From contig NZ_JAESDH010000004.1 of NCBI RefSeq assembly GCF_019249295.1, positions 1 through 64,000 on the forward strand: a stretch of 64,000 nt of DNA. The letters run 5' to 3'. This document shows, piece after piece, positions 56,704-64,000 of the stretch; positions within the stretch are counted from its first letter, which is position 1; each line of letters starts with the position of its first letter. A model generated the notes under the pieces. It saw only the letters and a program-made list of their open reading frames with translations. It was not told the DNA's origin and made no database searches. The translations under genes and the position numbers were made by a program. This DNA is from Alteromonas antoniana (GTDB lineage Bacteria > Pseudomonadota > Gammaproteobacteria > Enterobacterales > Alteromonadaceae).

Positions 56704-57525
56704 TTAAAGCTGTTTAGCCATTTCTTCTGCACGGGCCACGGCCGCGCGCATTGCTTTAGATACGGTTTCCTGCAGGCCTTCATCAATCAGCGTGTTGACG
56801 GCTGCAGCTGTAGTTCCGCCTTTAGAAGTAACTTGGGCCCGAAGCTCGCTTAATTCAAGGTCCTGATTGTGACAAACCATTTCTGCAGCGCCTAACATCG
56901 CTTGCTGTACCATGGCTCTGGACGACGCTTTGTCAAAGCCCATATTCATGGCTTCTTCCTGCATGGCCTGAAGGAACAGGAAAAAATAGGCCGGGCTGCT
57001 GCCTGCGGCGGCAATCACGCCATTGATACCAGATTCTTCTTCAACCCACACGGTTTCGCCCACACTGCCCATCACATCGTCTACGTACTGGCGGTTTTCG
57101 TCAGATACGGTGCTGTCGGCATACATGCCTGACATGCCTTTACCAAGCAGGCTTGGCGTGTTTGGCATAATACGCACAACCGGGTAGTCACCGCCCAGCA
57201 TGGCCTGCAGCCGACTAACCGGCAACCCTGCTGCAATACTCAGAAATAACTTATCTGACAGGTCGTTATTTTTTTGCAATTCCGCACACATGTCGCCCAT
57301 GATTTGCGGCTTAACAGCAAGGACAATGGCATCGGCAAAGTCACAGGCTTCGTCGTTAGATTGGGTGGTTCGGATTCCAAATTCTTCTTTTAGCTTATCC
57401 AGTTTCGGAGTAGACGGGTTACTGGCAAGGATACGGTCCTTGTCGTAGCCAGACTGGATCAGGCCGCTGATAATGCTGCGACTCATGTTACCTGCGCCGA
57501 TAAATGCTAATTTTTTCTGTTGCAT
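56704..57525 (-). CDS. proC: Pyrroline-5-carboxylate reductase
   Basis: Last step of proline synthesis, reducing pyrroline-5-carboxylate with NADPH. The 273-residue protein has the cofactor motif FIGAGNMSRSIISGL at the N-terminus, VLAVKPQ near 70, and the substrate-binding VTSKGGTTAAAV near 240. It follows yggS by 47 bp. Confidence 0.96.
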   Translation of the reverse strand: MQQKKLAFIGAGNMSRSIISGLIQSGYDKDRILASNPSTPKLDKLKEEFGIRTTQSNDEACDFADAIVLAVKPQIMGDMCAELQKNNDLSDKLFLSIAAGLPVSRLQAMLGGDYPVVRIMPNTPSLLGKGMSGMYADSTVSDENRQYVDDVMGSVGETVWVEEESGINGVIAAAGSSPAYFFLFLQAMQEEAMNMGFDKASSRAMVQQAMLGAAEMVCHNQDLELSELRAQVTSKGGTTAAAVNTLIDEGLQETVSKAMRAAVARAEEMAKQL

Positions 57526-57572
57526 GGATACCCTATTTCTTTGTTTAAACCAATATGATGACCAAAGGCGCT

Positions 57573-58259
57573 TTACTCGCGGGCACCGAAGATGGCAGAA
57601 CCGATCCTGACCATGGTCGAGCCGTTTTCAATAGCAGCTTCTGCATCACCACTCATTCCTACGGACAGGGTATCAAAATTGGTCAGCTTTGTATGGTATC
57701 GGGCGAACAAATCGTGAAGCTGGGCCAGCGTTTTTTGTTGTTGCGCCTCTGACGCATCAGCGCTGGGAATTGCCATCAGACCGCGCAGTACCAGTCTGTC
57801 CATCTGACTTATTGTGTCCACGAGTGCCGGCAGTGCGTCAGCCGAAATACCCGATTTGCTTGCTTCATCATCGATATTTAACTGGATGCAGATATTCAGT
57901 GGCGGCAAACCTTCAGGACGCTGATCATGTAAGCGCCGCGCGATTTTTTCGCGGTCCACCGATTGCACCCAGTCGAAATGCTCTGCGACAACGCGGGTTT
58001 TGTTTGACTGCAAAGGGCCTATTAAATGCCATTCAATGTCAGTTAAGTCCTGCAGTTCGGTAATCTTCTCCACTCCCTCCTGTACATAATTTTCGCCAAA
58101 CAAACGTTGTCCGGCGTCATACGCTTGCCTGATATCAGATACCGGTTTGGTCTTTGATACGGCTAGTAATTTCACAGAATTTGGTGGACGATGAGCATTG
58201 GCAGTGGCGTTTTCAATTCGCGCGTGGGCGGATTTCAGTCTTTCTGCTATTGTTTGCAT
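57573..58259 (-). CDS. yggS: YggS family PLP homeostasis protein
   Basis: A 228-residue PLP-binding barrel protein that keeps vitamin B6 and amino-acid pools balanced, without known enzymatic activity. The PLP lysine is in LLAVSKTKP (near residue 36), with FGENYVQEG, WHLIGPLQSNK and LSVGMSGDAEAAIENGSTMVRIGSAIFG. First gene of the leftward cluster. Only 29 bp separate its start from pilT on the other strand. Confidence 0.95.
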   Translation of the reverse strand: MQTIAERLKSAHARIENATANAHRPPNSVKLLAVSKTKPVSDIRQAYDAGQRLFGENYVQEGVEKITELQDLTDIEWHLIGPLQSNKTRVVAEHFDWVQSVDREKIARRLHDQRPEGLPPLNICIQLNIDDEASKSGISADALPALVDTISQMDRLVLRGLMAIPSADASEAQQQKTLAQLHDLFARYHTKLTNFDTLSVGMSGDAEAAIENGSTMVRIGSAIFGARE

Positions 58260-58288
58260 TATTCACCTAATGAGTGGGAGAAGTGGTT

Positions 58289-59326
58289 GTGGATATTACC
58301 GAACTTTTGGCTTTCAGTGTCAAAAATAACGCCTCGGATTTACACCTGACGGCAGGATTACCGCCGATAATTCGGGTTGATGGCGAAATGCGAAAGCTGA
58401 ACGTTCCTGCGCTTGATCATAAGCAGGTACACGCATTGGTGTACGAGATTATGAACGACAAGCAGCGCAAGGAATACGAGGAAAACCTTGAGGTGGATTT
58501 CTCTTTCGAAGTGAAAGACCTCTCCCGCTTCCGTGTGAATGCATTTTTACAAAACCGTGGTGCAGCGGCGGTACTGCGTACCATCCCCAGCAACGTATTA
58601 ACGCTGGACGAGCTTGGTGCCCCTCAGATTTTCAAAGAGATTATCAATCAGCCCACGGGGATTGTGCTGGTAACTGGCGCTACCGGTTCAGGTAAGAGTA
58701 CTACCCTGGCGGCCATGGTTGACCACATCAACACGCATAAGCGTGAGCACATTCTGACAATCGAAGATCCTATCGAATTTGTTCATGACAACAAGCTGAG
58801 TGTGGTGAACCAGCGTGAAGTTCACCGCGACACTCACAGTTTCTCTAACGCATTGCGCTCGGCACTGCGTGAAGATCCCGACGTTATCCTGGTGGGTGAG
58901 CTTCGTGACCTGGAAACTATCCGACTGGCAATCTCTGCTGCGGAAACCGGTCATCTGGTATTCGGTACCCTGCACACTAACTCAGCGCCAAAAACGATTG
59001 ACCGTATTATTGATGTTTTCCCGGCGGAGGAGAAATCAATGGTACGTTCGATGCTTTCCGAGTCGCTGCGCGCCGTCATCTCACAAACGCTGCTTAAGAA
59101 AATTGGTGGTGGGCGTGTTGCTGCACATGAAATCATGGTTGGGATCCCGGCAATCCGAAATCTTATTCGTGAAGACAAAGTGCCGCAAATGTACTCGGTT
59201 ATCCAAACCGGACAATCTCATGGTATGCAGACGATGGACCAGTGCTTACAGCGCCTTGTCGCGATGGGTGTGATTACCCAGCAGGATGCGGCGGCCAAGG
59301 CCATCGATAAGAAGACGAACTTCTAA
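58289..59326 (+). CDS. pilT: Type IV pilus retraction ATPase PilT
   Basis: Hexameric motor that retracts type IV pili for twitching and DNA uptake. 345 residues from a GTG at 58289 (MDITELLAFSVKNNASDLHL), which matches known PilT N-termini; an upstream GTG at 58274 is less likely. Walker A GATGSGKSTT (near 135), Asp box TIEDPIEFVH, Walker B ILVGELRD, His box GHLVFGTLHT and the PilT-typical AIRNLIRE. Cotranscribed with pilU, 11 bp downstream. Confidence 0.96.
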   Translation: MDITELLAFSVKNNASDLHLTAGLPPIIRVDGEMRKLNVPALDHKQVHALVYEIMNDKQRKEYEENLEVDFSFEVKDLSRFRVNAFLQNRGAAAVLRTIPSNVLTLDELGAPQIFKEIINQPTGIVLVTGATGSGKSTTLAAMVDHINTHKREHILTIEDPIEFVHDNKLSVVNQREVHRDTHSFSNALRSALREDPDVILVGELRDLETIRLAISAAETGHLVFGTLHTNSAPKTIDRIIDVFPAEEKSMVRSMLSESLRAVISQTLLKKIGGGRVAAHEIMVGIPAIRNLIREDKVPQMYSVIQTGQSHGMQTMDQCLQRLVAMGVITQQDAAAKAIDKKTNF

Positions 59327-59337
59327 GGGGCCTCACC

Positions 59338-60447
59338 ATGTTGGATACGTTTTTAGAACAAATGGTATCGCAGTCTGCTTCTGACCTTTTTGTGACTGCC
59401 GGGTTTCCGGTGAGCGCGAAAATCAACGGTAAGCTAACGCCGCTGACAGATATGCCGTTGTCGGAAGAGGAGGCTCTATCGCTGGTACATGAATCGATGA
59501 GCGAGAAGCAGCAGAATGAGTTTCACAACAGCCGGGAATGTAACTTTGCTATCGCGCGGGATGGGGTAGGGCGCTTTCGTTGCTCCGCATTCTGGCAGCG
59601 CGATCAGGCGGGTATGGTCATTCGTCGCATCGTCACGCAGATCCCGCGAGTCGATGATCTCGGACTGCCGCCAGTGTTGAAAGATATCATCATGTCCAAA
59701 CGTGGCCTGGTATTGTTTGTGGGGGGAACCGGAACCGGTAAATCGACCTCACTGGCAGCACTGATTGGTCACAGAAACCAGAATTCTCACGGGCATATCC
59801 TTACCATTGAAGACCCCATCGAATTCGTCCATGAGCATCGCAATTGCGTAATTACCCAACGGGAAGTCGGGCTGGATACTCAGACCTTTGACGACGCATT
59901 GAAAAGCTCACTACGTCAGGCCCCGGACGTGATCCTGATTGGTGAAATCCGTTCTATGGAAACCATGGAATATGCCATGTCGTTTGCCGACACGGGCCAT
60001 TTATGTGTGGCAACACTGCACGCCAACAACGCGAATCAGGCCATTGAACGTATTATGCACCTGGCGCCGAAAGATCAGCACGACAAACTGCGCTTCGATT
60101 TAAGTCTGAACATCCGTGCTATCGTGGCGCAGCAACTGGTGCCAACCCGCGATGGAAAGGGACGGGTAGCAGCGATTGAGATCTTGCTTAATTCGCCGTT
60201 GGTGACAGACCTCATTCAGCGCAATGAAATTGGCAGCCTGAAAGAAGCGATGAAAAAGGGCAAGGAGATGGGCATGCAGAGCTTTGACATGGCGCTGTAT
60301 GACCTGTACAAAGCCGGCAAAATCGAGCTGGATCAGGCGCTGCACCATGCCGATTCTCCGAACGATCTGCGCTTGATGATTAAACTGGATACTAATGAAG
60401 GATCAAGCCTGGGAACGCTATCAGACGTTTCTATCGACATGGATTAA
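59338..60447 (+). CDS. pilU: Type IV pilus ATPase PilU
   Basis: PilT paralogue that assists retraction. The 369-residue protein has Walker A GGTGTGKSTSLA, Asp box TIEDPIEFVHEH, Walker B ILIGEIRSMETM and His box GHLCVATLHANN. The extended C-terminus is PilU-like. Its TAA stop coincides with the first bases of a TAATACCA repeat end. Confidence 0.95.
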   Translation: MLDTFLEQMVSQSASDLFVTAGFPVSAKINGKLTPLTDMPLSEEEALSLVHESMSEKQQNEFHNSRECNFAIARDGVGRFRCSAFWQRDQAGMVIRRIVTQIPRVDDLGLPPVLKDIIMSKRGLVLFVGGTGTGKSTSLAALIGHRNQNSHGHILTIEDPIEFVHEHRNCVITQREVGLDTQTFDDALKSSLRQAPDVILIGEIRSMETMEYAMSFADTGHLCVATLHANNANQAIERIMHLAPKDQHDKLRFDLSLNIRAIVAQQLVPTRDGKGRVAAIEILLNSPLVTDLIQRNEIGSLKEAMKKGKEMGMQSFDMALYDLYKAGKIELDQALHHADSPNDLRLMIKLDTNEGSSLGTLSDVSIDMD

Positions 60448-60457
60448 TACCAGTCTG
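60445..60457. repeat. Solo end of the TAATACCAAT repeat family at the pilU stop
   Basis: TAATACCAGTCTG begins on the pilU stop codon and matches the repeat end at 10 of its first 13 bases, with no clear inverted partner nearby. Confidence 0.3.
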
Positions 60458-60649
60458 TTGATGTTTGGTGTACGAGTTTTGAGCAATTTACGCGCATTGC
60501 GGGCAAGACACAGGGATTGTGGTTTAGTATGACATGGCGAATGACGAGCAATGTAGCGCAAAATGCGCTTAGGAATCACCTACAGGGCAGCGACTTGCAA
60601 ACGGTTCGCTGCAAAAATGAACACCCAACGTCAGCAGGCCCTAAGTAGT

Positions 60650-60973
60650 ATGCGAAAGCTTTACGCTTCAGAAGACCGCTTTTTATTTCAGTCTGTGCGC
60701 AGCGAACTGGATGTCAGAGATATCCCTTATCTGGTGAAAAACGAGTTTGCCAGTGGCGCGATAGGCGAGCTGCCCTGGCAGGACAGCCAGCAGGAAATCT
60801 GGATAGTCGATGAAAACTGGTTTCCGAGAGCACAGGCAGTATTGGCATCGCTGCCGACGCCCGCTTCATCATCCATCGATAGTGGGCCATGGCAATGTAC
60901 TGAGTGCAAAGAGATCAACGGCGAGGCGTTTGAGGTGTGCTGGCAGTGTGAGCAGCCTCGCACGGAGGCCTGA
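60650..60973 (+). CDS. DUF2007 protein with RanBP2-type zinc finger
   Basis: A 107-residue protein. The N-terminal part (MRKLYASEDRFLFQSVRSEL, about residues 1-65) is a DUF2007 putative signal-transducing domain. The C-terminal CTECKEINGEAFEVCWQC has four cysteines in C-x2-C-x10-C-x2-C spacing, a RanBP2-type zinc ribbon. Role unknown; such proteins may bind proteins or RNA. The start at 60650 fits the family; 60617 and 60563 are in frame without better ribosome sites. Confidence 0.8.
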   Translation: MRKLYASEDRFLFQSVRSELDVRDIPYLVKNEFASGAIGELPWQDSQQEIWIVDENWFPRAQAVLASLPTPASSSIDSGPWQCTECKEINGEAFEVCWQCEQPRTEA

Positions 60974-61050
60974 CAGCGAAAAGCAAATCTGTGTGGTTCG
61001 TGAAGCCGTTTGCGTTGCCAGAAATAAATCAGTGACAGCGGTAATTACGC

Positions 61051-61482
61051 TTAAACGTATTGCTGCTCTATCCACGCATTAAAAATGACGCAGGCAGAAA
61101 CACTGTCTATTTTTTCTTTAGTGAGCTTTTTATACCCGCCTAGTTCAAACAAGATAGCTTTCGCGTCGGCGGTGGATAAGCGCTCATCGCAGGTTTCTAC
61201 CTTAATCCGAAAACGTCCGTGTAGTCGATTCGCAAATTTTCTGGCACGCTGCGTCATGTCCTGCTCGGTACCATCCATATTTAAAGGAAGCCCGACTATG
61301 ACAATGTCAGGTTGCCACTCCTGATAAAGCTGTTCAATCTTGTCCCAGTCCGGAATACCGTCGCGCGCTTTGAGGGCGGCTAACGGCGATGCGGTTCCTA
61401 TCACTTCCTGACCCACCGCGACCCCGATACTTTTGGTGCCAAAATCAAATGTCAAAACGGTACGCTGACCTGTCTCAGGCAT
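61051..61482 (-). CDS. ruvX: Putative pre-16S rRNA nuclease RuvX/YqgF
   Basis: A 143-residue RNase H-fold protein linked to 5' end maturation of 16S rRNA. It opens [17 protein letters not shown] and carries [12 protein letters not shown] and [19 protein letters not shown]. The start at 61482 (MPETGQRT) follows GGGAGTCGGGC and overlaps the algH end by 8 bp; the longer frame from 61590 has non-family sequence. The classical rsmE-gshB-algH-ruvX order is kept. Confidence 0.94.
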   Translation of the reverse strand: MPETGQRTVLTFDFGTKSIGVAVGQEVIGTASPLAALKARDGIPDWDKIEQLYQEWQPDIVIVGLPLNMDGTEQDMTQRARKFANRLHGRFRIKVETCDERLSTADAKAILFELGGYKKLTKEKIDSVSACVIFNAWIEQQYV

Positions 61483-62041
61483 GCCCGACTCCCGGCGCCA
61501 GTTGCCAAACATCGATACCGAGCTTATTGACGGCAGCCTGCCATTTTTCGTGGATCGGCGTCTTGAATAATATTTCTTCGTCCGCCTCAATCGTCAGCCA
61601 GGCATTTTCTTGCATCTCTTTTTCCAGCTGCCCGGCGGTCCAACCAGCATAGCCTAATGCGATTATGGACTCATCAGGTCCTTGTTGCGTGCCAATGGCT
61701 GACAGAATATCTTTTGACGTTGTTACCATGATCCCCGGGGCAAGCGCCAGGCTTGAAGACCAGCCGGACTGGTCAGTATGAAGTACGAACCCGCGCTCCT
61801 GACTTACCGGGCCTCCGGCCAGGATAATCTTTTCCGCGTTTTCGTCGGCAACAGTGATGTCTTTGTCTGTCTGCTCAAGCAATTGTTTTAGTGTCATCGT
61901 TGAGGGTTGGTTAATAACCAGGCCCATCGCGCCTTCTGCGTTATGCTCACAAATATACGTAAGCGAACGCGAGAAATACGCGTCATCCAGTGACGGCGTT
62001 GCAATCAGAAAATGGTTTTGCAGACTCTTTAATTCAGTCAT
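61475..62041 (-). CDS. algH: AlgH/YqgE family protein (UPF0301)
   Basis: A 188-residue protein with family stretches [26 protein letters not shown] and [10 protein letters not shown] at the N-terminus, and [22 protein letters not shown] near 130. In Pseudomonas it affects alginate and other regulated traits; the mechanism is unclear. Between gshB (28 bp upstream) and ruvX (8-bp overlap). Confidence 0.94.
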   Translation of the reverse strand: MTELKSLQNHFLIATPSLDDAYFSRSLTYICEHNAEGAMGLVINQPSTMTLKQLLEQTDKDITVADENAEKIILAGGPVSQERGFVLHTDQSGWSSSLALAPGIMVTTSKDILSAIGTQQGPDESIIALGYAGWTAGQLEKEMQENAWLTIEADEEILFKTPIHEKWQAAVNKLGIDVWQLAPGVGHA

Positions 62042-62069
62042 ATTTCACCTTATACCTTCAGCTATCCAG

Positions 62070-63020
62070 TCAGGCGGCAAGTTTGCGTTCAATGGCATCA
62101 AATAGCATGGCCATAATATTTATATCGTAGTGACCTTCTATTTCTCTTACGCATGTGGGGCTGGTAATGTTTATTTCTGTGATCCGCTCACCAATAACAT
62201 CCAGACCAACAAATAAAATATTGTTCTCTTTCAGCATCGGGGCGATGGTCTCGGCCAGCGCTCTGTCGCTGTCGCTGATTGGCTGCGGCCTGCCTGTACC
62301 GCCAGCAGCAAGATTACCGCGGGTTTCGCCTTTGCCGGGTAATCTGGCAAGACAGTAGGGCACTACCTCACCGTCGACAATTAACACCCGTTTGTCGCCA
62401 TCTTTAATTTCCGGAAGATACTCCTGCACCATCATATAGCGTTTGCCATGTTGAGTGAGTGTTTCTATTACTACGCCCAGATTATTGCCATCGGGCTTAA
62501 TTCTGAAAATCGATGCACCACCCATTCCGTCCAGCGGCTTACAGATGATGTCCTGATGTTGGGCGTGAAAATCGCGGACTATCGCCGCACTGCTGGTTAC
62601 TACCGTGTGGGGAATTTGCTCGGGAAACCATGAAGTAAACAGCTTTTCGTTAAAATCACGCAGCGCCTGAGGGTTGTTAACCACCAATGCGCCTTCGTCC
62701 TGAGCCAGCGACAACATGTGTGTAGCATACAGGAATTCGCTGTCAAAAGGCGGATCCTTGCGCATCATCAGTACATTGATGTCGCCAAGCGGTCTGATTT
62801 GAGGCTCTCCCAGCGTGTAAAAATTATCGCTCTGATCCACTACCGACACACTTCTTGCCCGCGCCATAGGGCGGCCGTTATCGAGAAACAAATCACCCAT
62901 TTCAAGATAGAGCAATTCGCAACCTCGTCGCTGCGCCTCAAGCATCATGGCAAAACTGGTGTCCTTGTGTGGCTTAATGTTTGCGATGGGATCCATCACA
63001 ATCCCTACGGAATACGTCAT
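62070..63020 (-). CDS. gshB: Glutathione synthetase
   Basis: Joins gamma-glutamylcysteine and glycine with ATP. The 316 residues match E. coli GshB. SVGIVMDPIANIKPHKDTSFAMMLEAQRRG opens it, followed by the ATP-grasp segments ICKPLDGMGGASIFR and FVGLDVIGERITEINITSPT. Probably cotranscribed with algH and ruvX; a 370-bp gap separates it from rsmE. Confidence 0.96.
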   Translation of the reverse strand: MTYSVGIVMDPIANIKPHKDTSFAMMLEAQRRGCELLYLEMGDLFLDNGRPMARARSVSVVDQSDNFYTLGEPQIRPLGDINVLMMRKDPPFDSEFLYATHMLSLAQDEGALVVNNPQALRDFNEKLFTSWFPEQIPHTVVTSSAAIVRDFHAQHQDIICKPLDGMGGASIFRIKPDGNNLGVVIETLTQHGKRYMMVQEYLPEIKDGDKRVLIVDGEVVPYCLARLPGKGETRGNLAAGGTGRPQPISDSDRALAETIAPMLKENNILFVGLDVIGERITEINITSPTCVREIEGHYDINIMAMLFDAIERKLAA

Positions 63021-63390
63021 GTCACTGCTCTCTGTATTGAAAGTCTCGTTACCGCGGCAGGAGTTGCACGCCGGTGAGTCGCTGGATTGAAGGTTGTTTA
63101 TCTACACGGACAAATCAGGCGTGTTTACCTGCCGGTAGCACGGAGATTACCGTTACATCTCTTTGATAATTCTAACTATGGCGTTGATCTTAGGAAAATC
63201 AACCTGCCCGAAGGTCAAATATTGTTGCGGTTGACTGCTCAGACGATCAGTTGCTGTTGCGCAGCGGCACACCACAGAGTGAGTACGTTATTGCCAAACG
63301 AAGTATAACGCCGCAACGTGCGGCGAACCTGGAGCCGGCATTACCGGCAGCGTCTGTGATTTGATGTGCGCGGCACTCGTACCAACAATG
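63021..63390. other. Intergenic region rsmE-gshB
   Basis: 370 bp, long for this usually compact cluster, and likely to hold the gshB promoter. A 73-codon rightward frame (63087-63308) has some coding-like composition but no ribosome site or recognisable homology, and I leave it unassigned. Confidence 0.35.
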
Positions 63391-64000
63391 TCAGATATCG
63401 CCGTGTTGCGCCTGAAGAATACTTAAACTGGCAAGTGCTGCGGTTTCTGTGCGTAGCACTCTGGGGCCCAGGCTGACAGACGTAAAACCTGTCTCATTGG
63501 CCTGATGTATTTCCTGTTCTGAGAGGCCGCCTTCAGGACCAATTAACAGACGAAAACCTTTTGTCTGATAGGGTTGTCTTGCCAGTGGTTTTTCCGCCCC
63601 CGGTGCGAGTACCAGCCTGGCAGCATCGGTGGAGATTGCCATCCAGCTGGCAAGCGGTGTAGGCGGGTGAAGTACAGGTATGGTGTTGCGGCCGCACTGC
63701 TCGCATGCGCCGATGATGATCTTCTGCCACTGCATATGTTTCTTTTGCCAGCGTTTTTCATCCAGTTTTACTGCGCAACGTTCGGTAAGTAATGGCGTGA
63801 TCTCAGTGACGCCAAGCTCAACACTTTTCTGTAGCACCACATCCATTCTGTCGCCTTTAGATACGCCCTGACCTAAATGAATAGGTAGCGGTGACTCTTT
63901 ATCCAGAGCCAGTGCGGCGTCGGCTTCTACAATAACCTGCTTGCGGCTGACACTAATCAACTGCGCGCTGTATTCATTGCCGTCTCCATTGAACAACACG
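63391..64000 (-). CDS. rsmE: 16S rRNA (uracil-1498-N3)-methyltransferase RsmE, partial
   Basis: Methylates U1498 of 16S rRNA. The window end removes its N-terminus, leaving about 203 residues. The SPOUT-fold markers are present: GQGVSKGDRMDVVLQKSVELGVTEITPLLTERC, and near the end RLLIGPEGGLSEQE and LGPRVLRTETA, the knotted SAM site. Leftward, upstream of gshB in the conserved order. Confidence 0.95.
   Translation of the reverse strand, partial: VLFNGDGNEYSAQLISVSRKQVIVEADAALALDKESPLPIHLGQGVSKGDRMDVVLQKSVELGVTEITPLLTERCAVKLDEKRWQKKHMQWQKIIIGACEQCGRNTIPVLHPPTPLASWMAISTDAARLVLAPGAEKPLARQPYQTKGFRLLIGPEGGLSEQEIHQANETGFTSVSLGPRVLRTETAALASLSILQAQHGDI

Noticed and set aside
60580-60620. Hairpin GCAGCGA/TCGCTGC before the DUF2007 gene as a terminator of pilU
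   Set aside because: No T-run follows on either strand within the expected distance.
63087-63308. 73-codon rightward frame between rsmE and gshB
   Set aside because: Some coding-like stretches but no ribosome site, poor end sequence and position antisense in an operon; not enough to call.

Overview
The window looks like chromosomal core DNA of a marine gammaproteobacterium of the Alteromonadaceae (Alteromonas or a close relative). Three things suggest this: protein lengths and motifs that match the gammaproteobacterial families (ArcB, AceK, LpoA, DiaA, DolP, RuvX, PilT/PilU); the GntR-prpB-prpC-acnD-prpF methylcitrate operon layout; and a family of short intergenic repeats beginning TAATACCAAT. 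This assignment is inferred from reading the sequence, not from a database search. I see no rRNA, tRNA, CRISPR array, prophage or complete insertion sequence.

Layout. 1-2.3 kb: an iron-regulated TonB-dependent siderophore receptor with a Fur box. 2.5-8.5 kb: gltB-gltD glutamate synthase. 9.3-15 kb: a peptidoglycan amidase, the anoxic redox sensor ArcB and two coupled bacterial PH-domain membrane proteins. 15-21.8 kb: the methylcitrate (propionate) operon with its GntR regulator. 22-24.4 kb: a possible secreted micropeptide, an MFS exporter and a 284-bp nested inverted-repeat element. 24.4-29 kb: the lpoA-yraN-diaA-dolP cell-envelope and replication-timing operon, divergent from rsmI. 29-33 kb: an alternative polyamine pathway (carboxyspermidine dehydrogenase and decarboxylase), a small unknown protein and a D-cysteine desulfhydrase-like enzyme. 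33-35 kb: a chalcone-isomerase-like protein with a DUF3833 lipoprotein, and an unknown 100-residue protein. 35-40.4 kb: an OmpR/histidine-kinase pair, aceK, a stand-alone CheY-like receiver and an SDR. 40.6-46.3 kb: the threonine operon with leader peptide and attenuator (thrL-A-B-C), coupled to ung. 46.8-51 kb: a DUF3545 small protein, pgi, tal and yaaA. 51-55.5 kb: accessory genes (GST, MetX-like exported hydrolase, sulfotransferase-like protein, VOC protein, unknown protein). 55.7-64 kb: yggS-proC-yggT-DUF4426 divergent from pilT-pilU, a DUF2007 protein, and rsmE-gshB-algH-ruvX, with rsmE cut by the window end.

Together the genes cover central nitrogen and carbon metabolism: glutamate and threonine synthesis, the glyoxylate-bypass switch, propionate oxidation and the pentose phosphate link. 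They also cover envelope growth, redox sensing and twitching motility. The less ordinary features are the inverted-repeat elements, some of whose ends supply the stop codon of the gene before them; a cluster of TTGTCGACAA palindromes in and before the prp genes; a decapeptide repeat inside LpoA; an ArcB that lacks one of the two redox cysteines of E. coli; and a short ORF encoding a 28-residue signal-peptide-like product.
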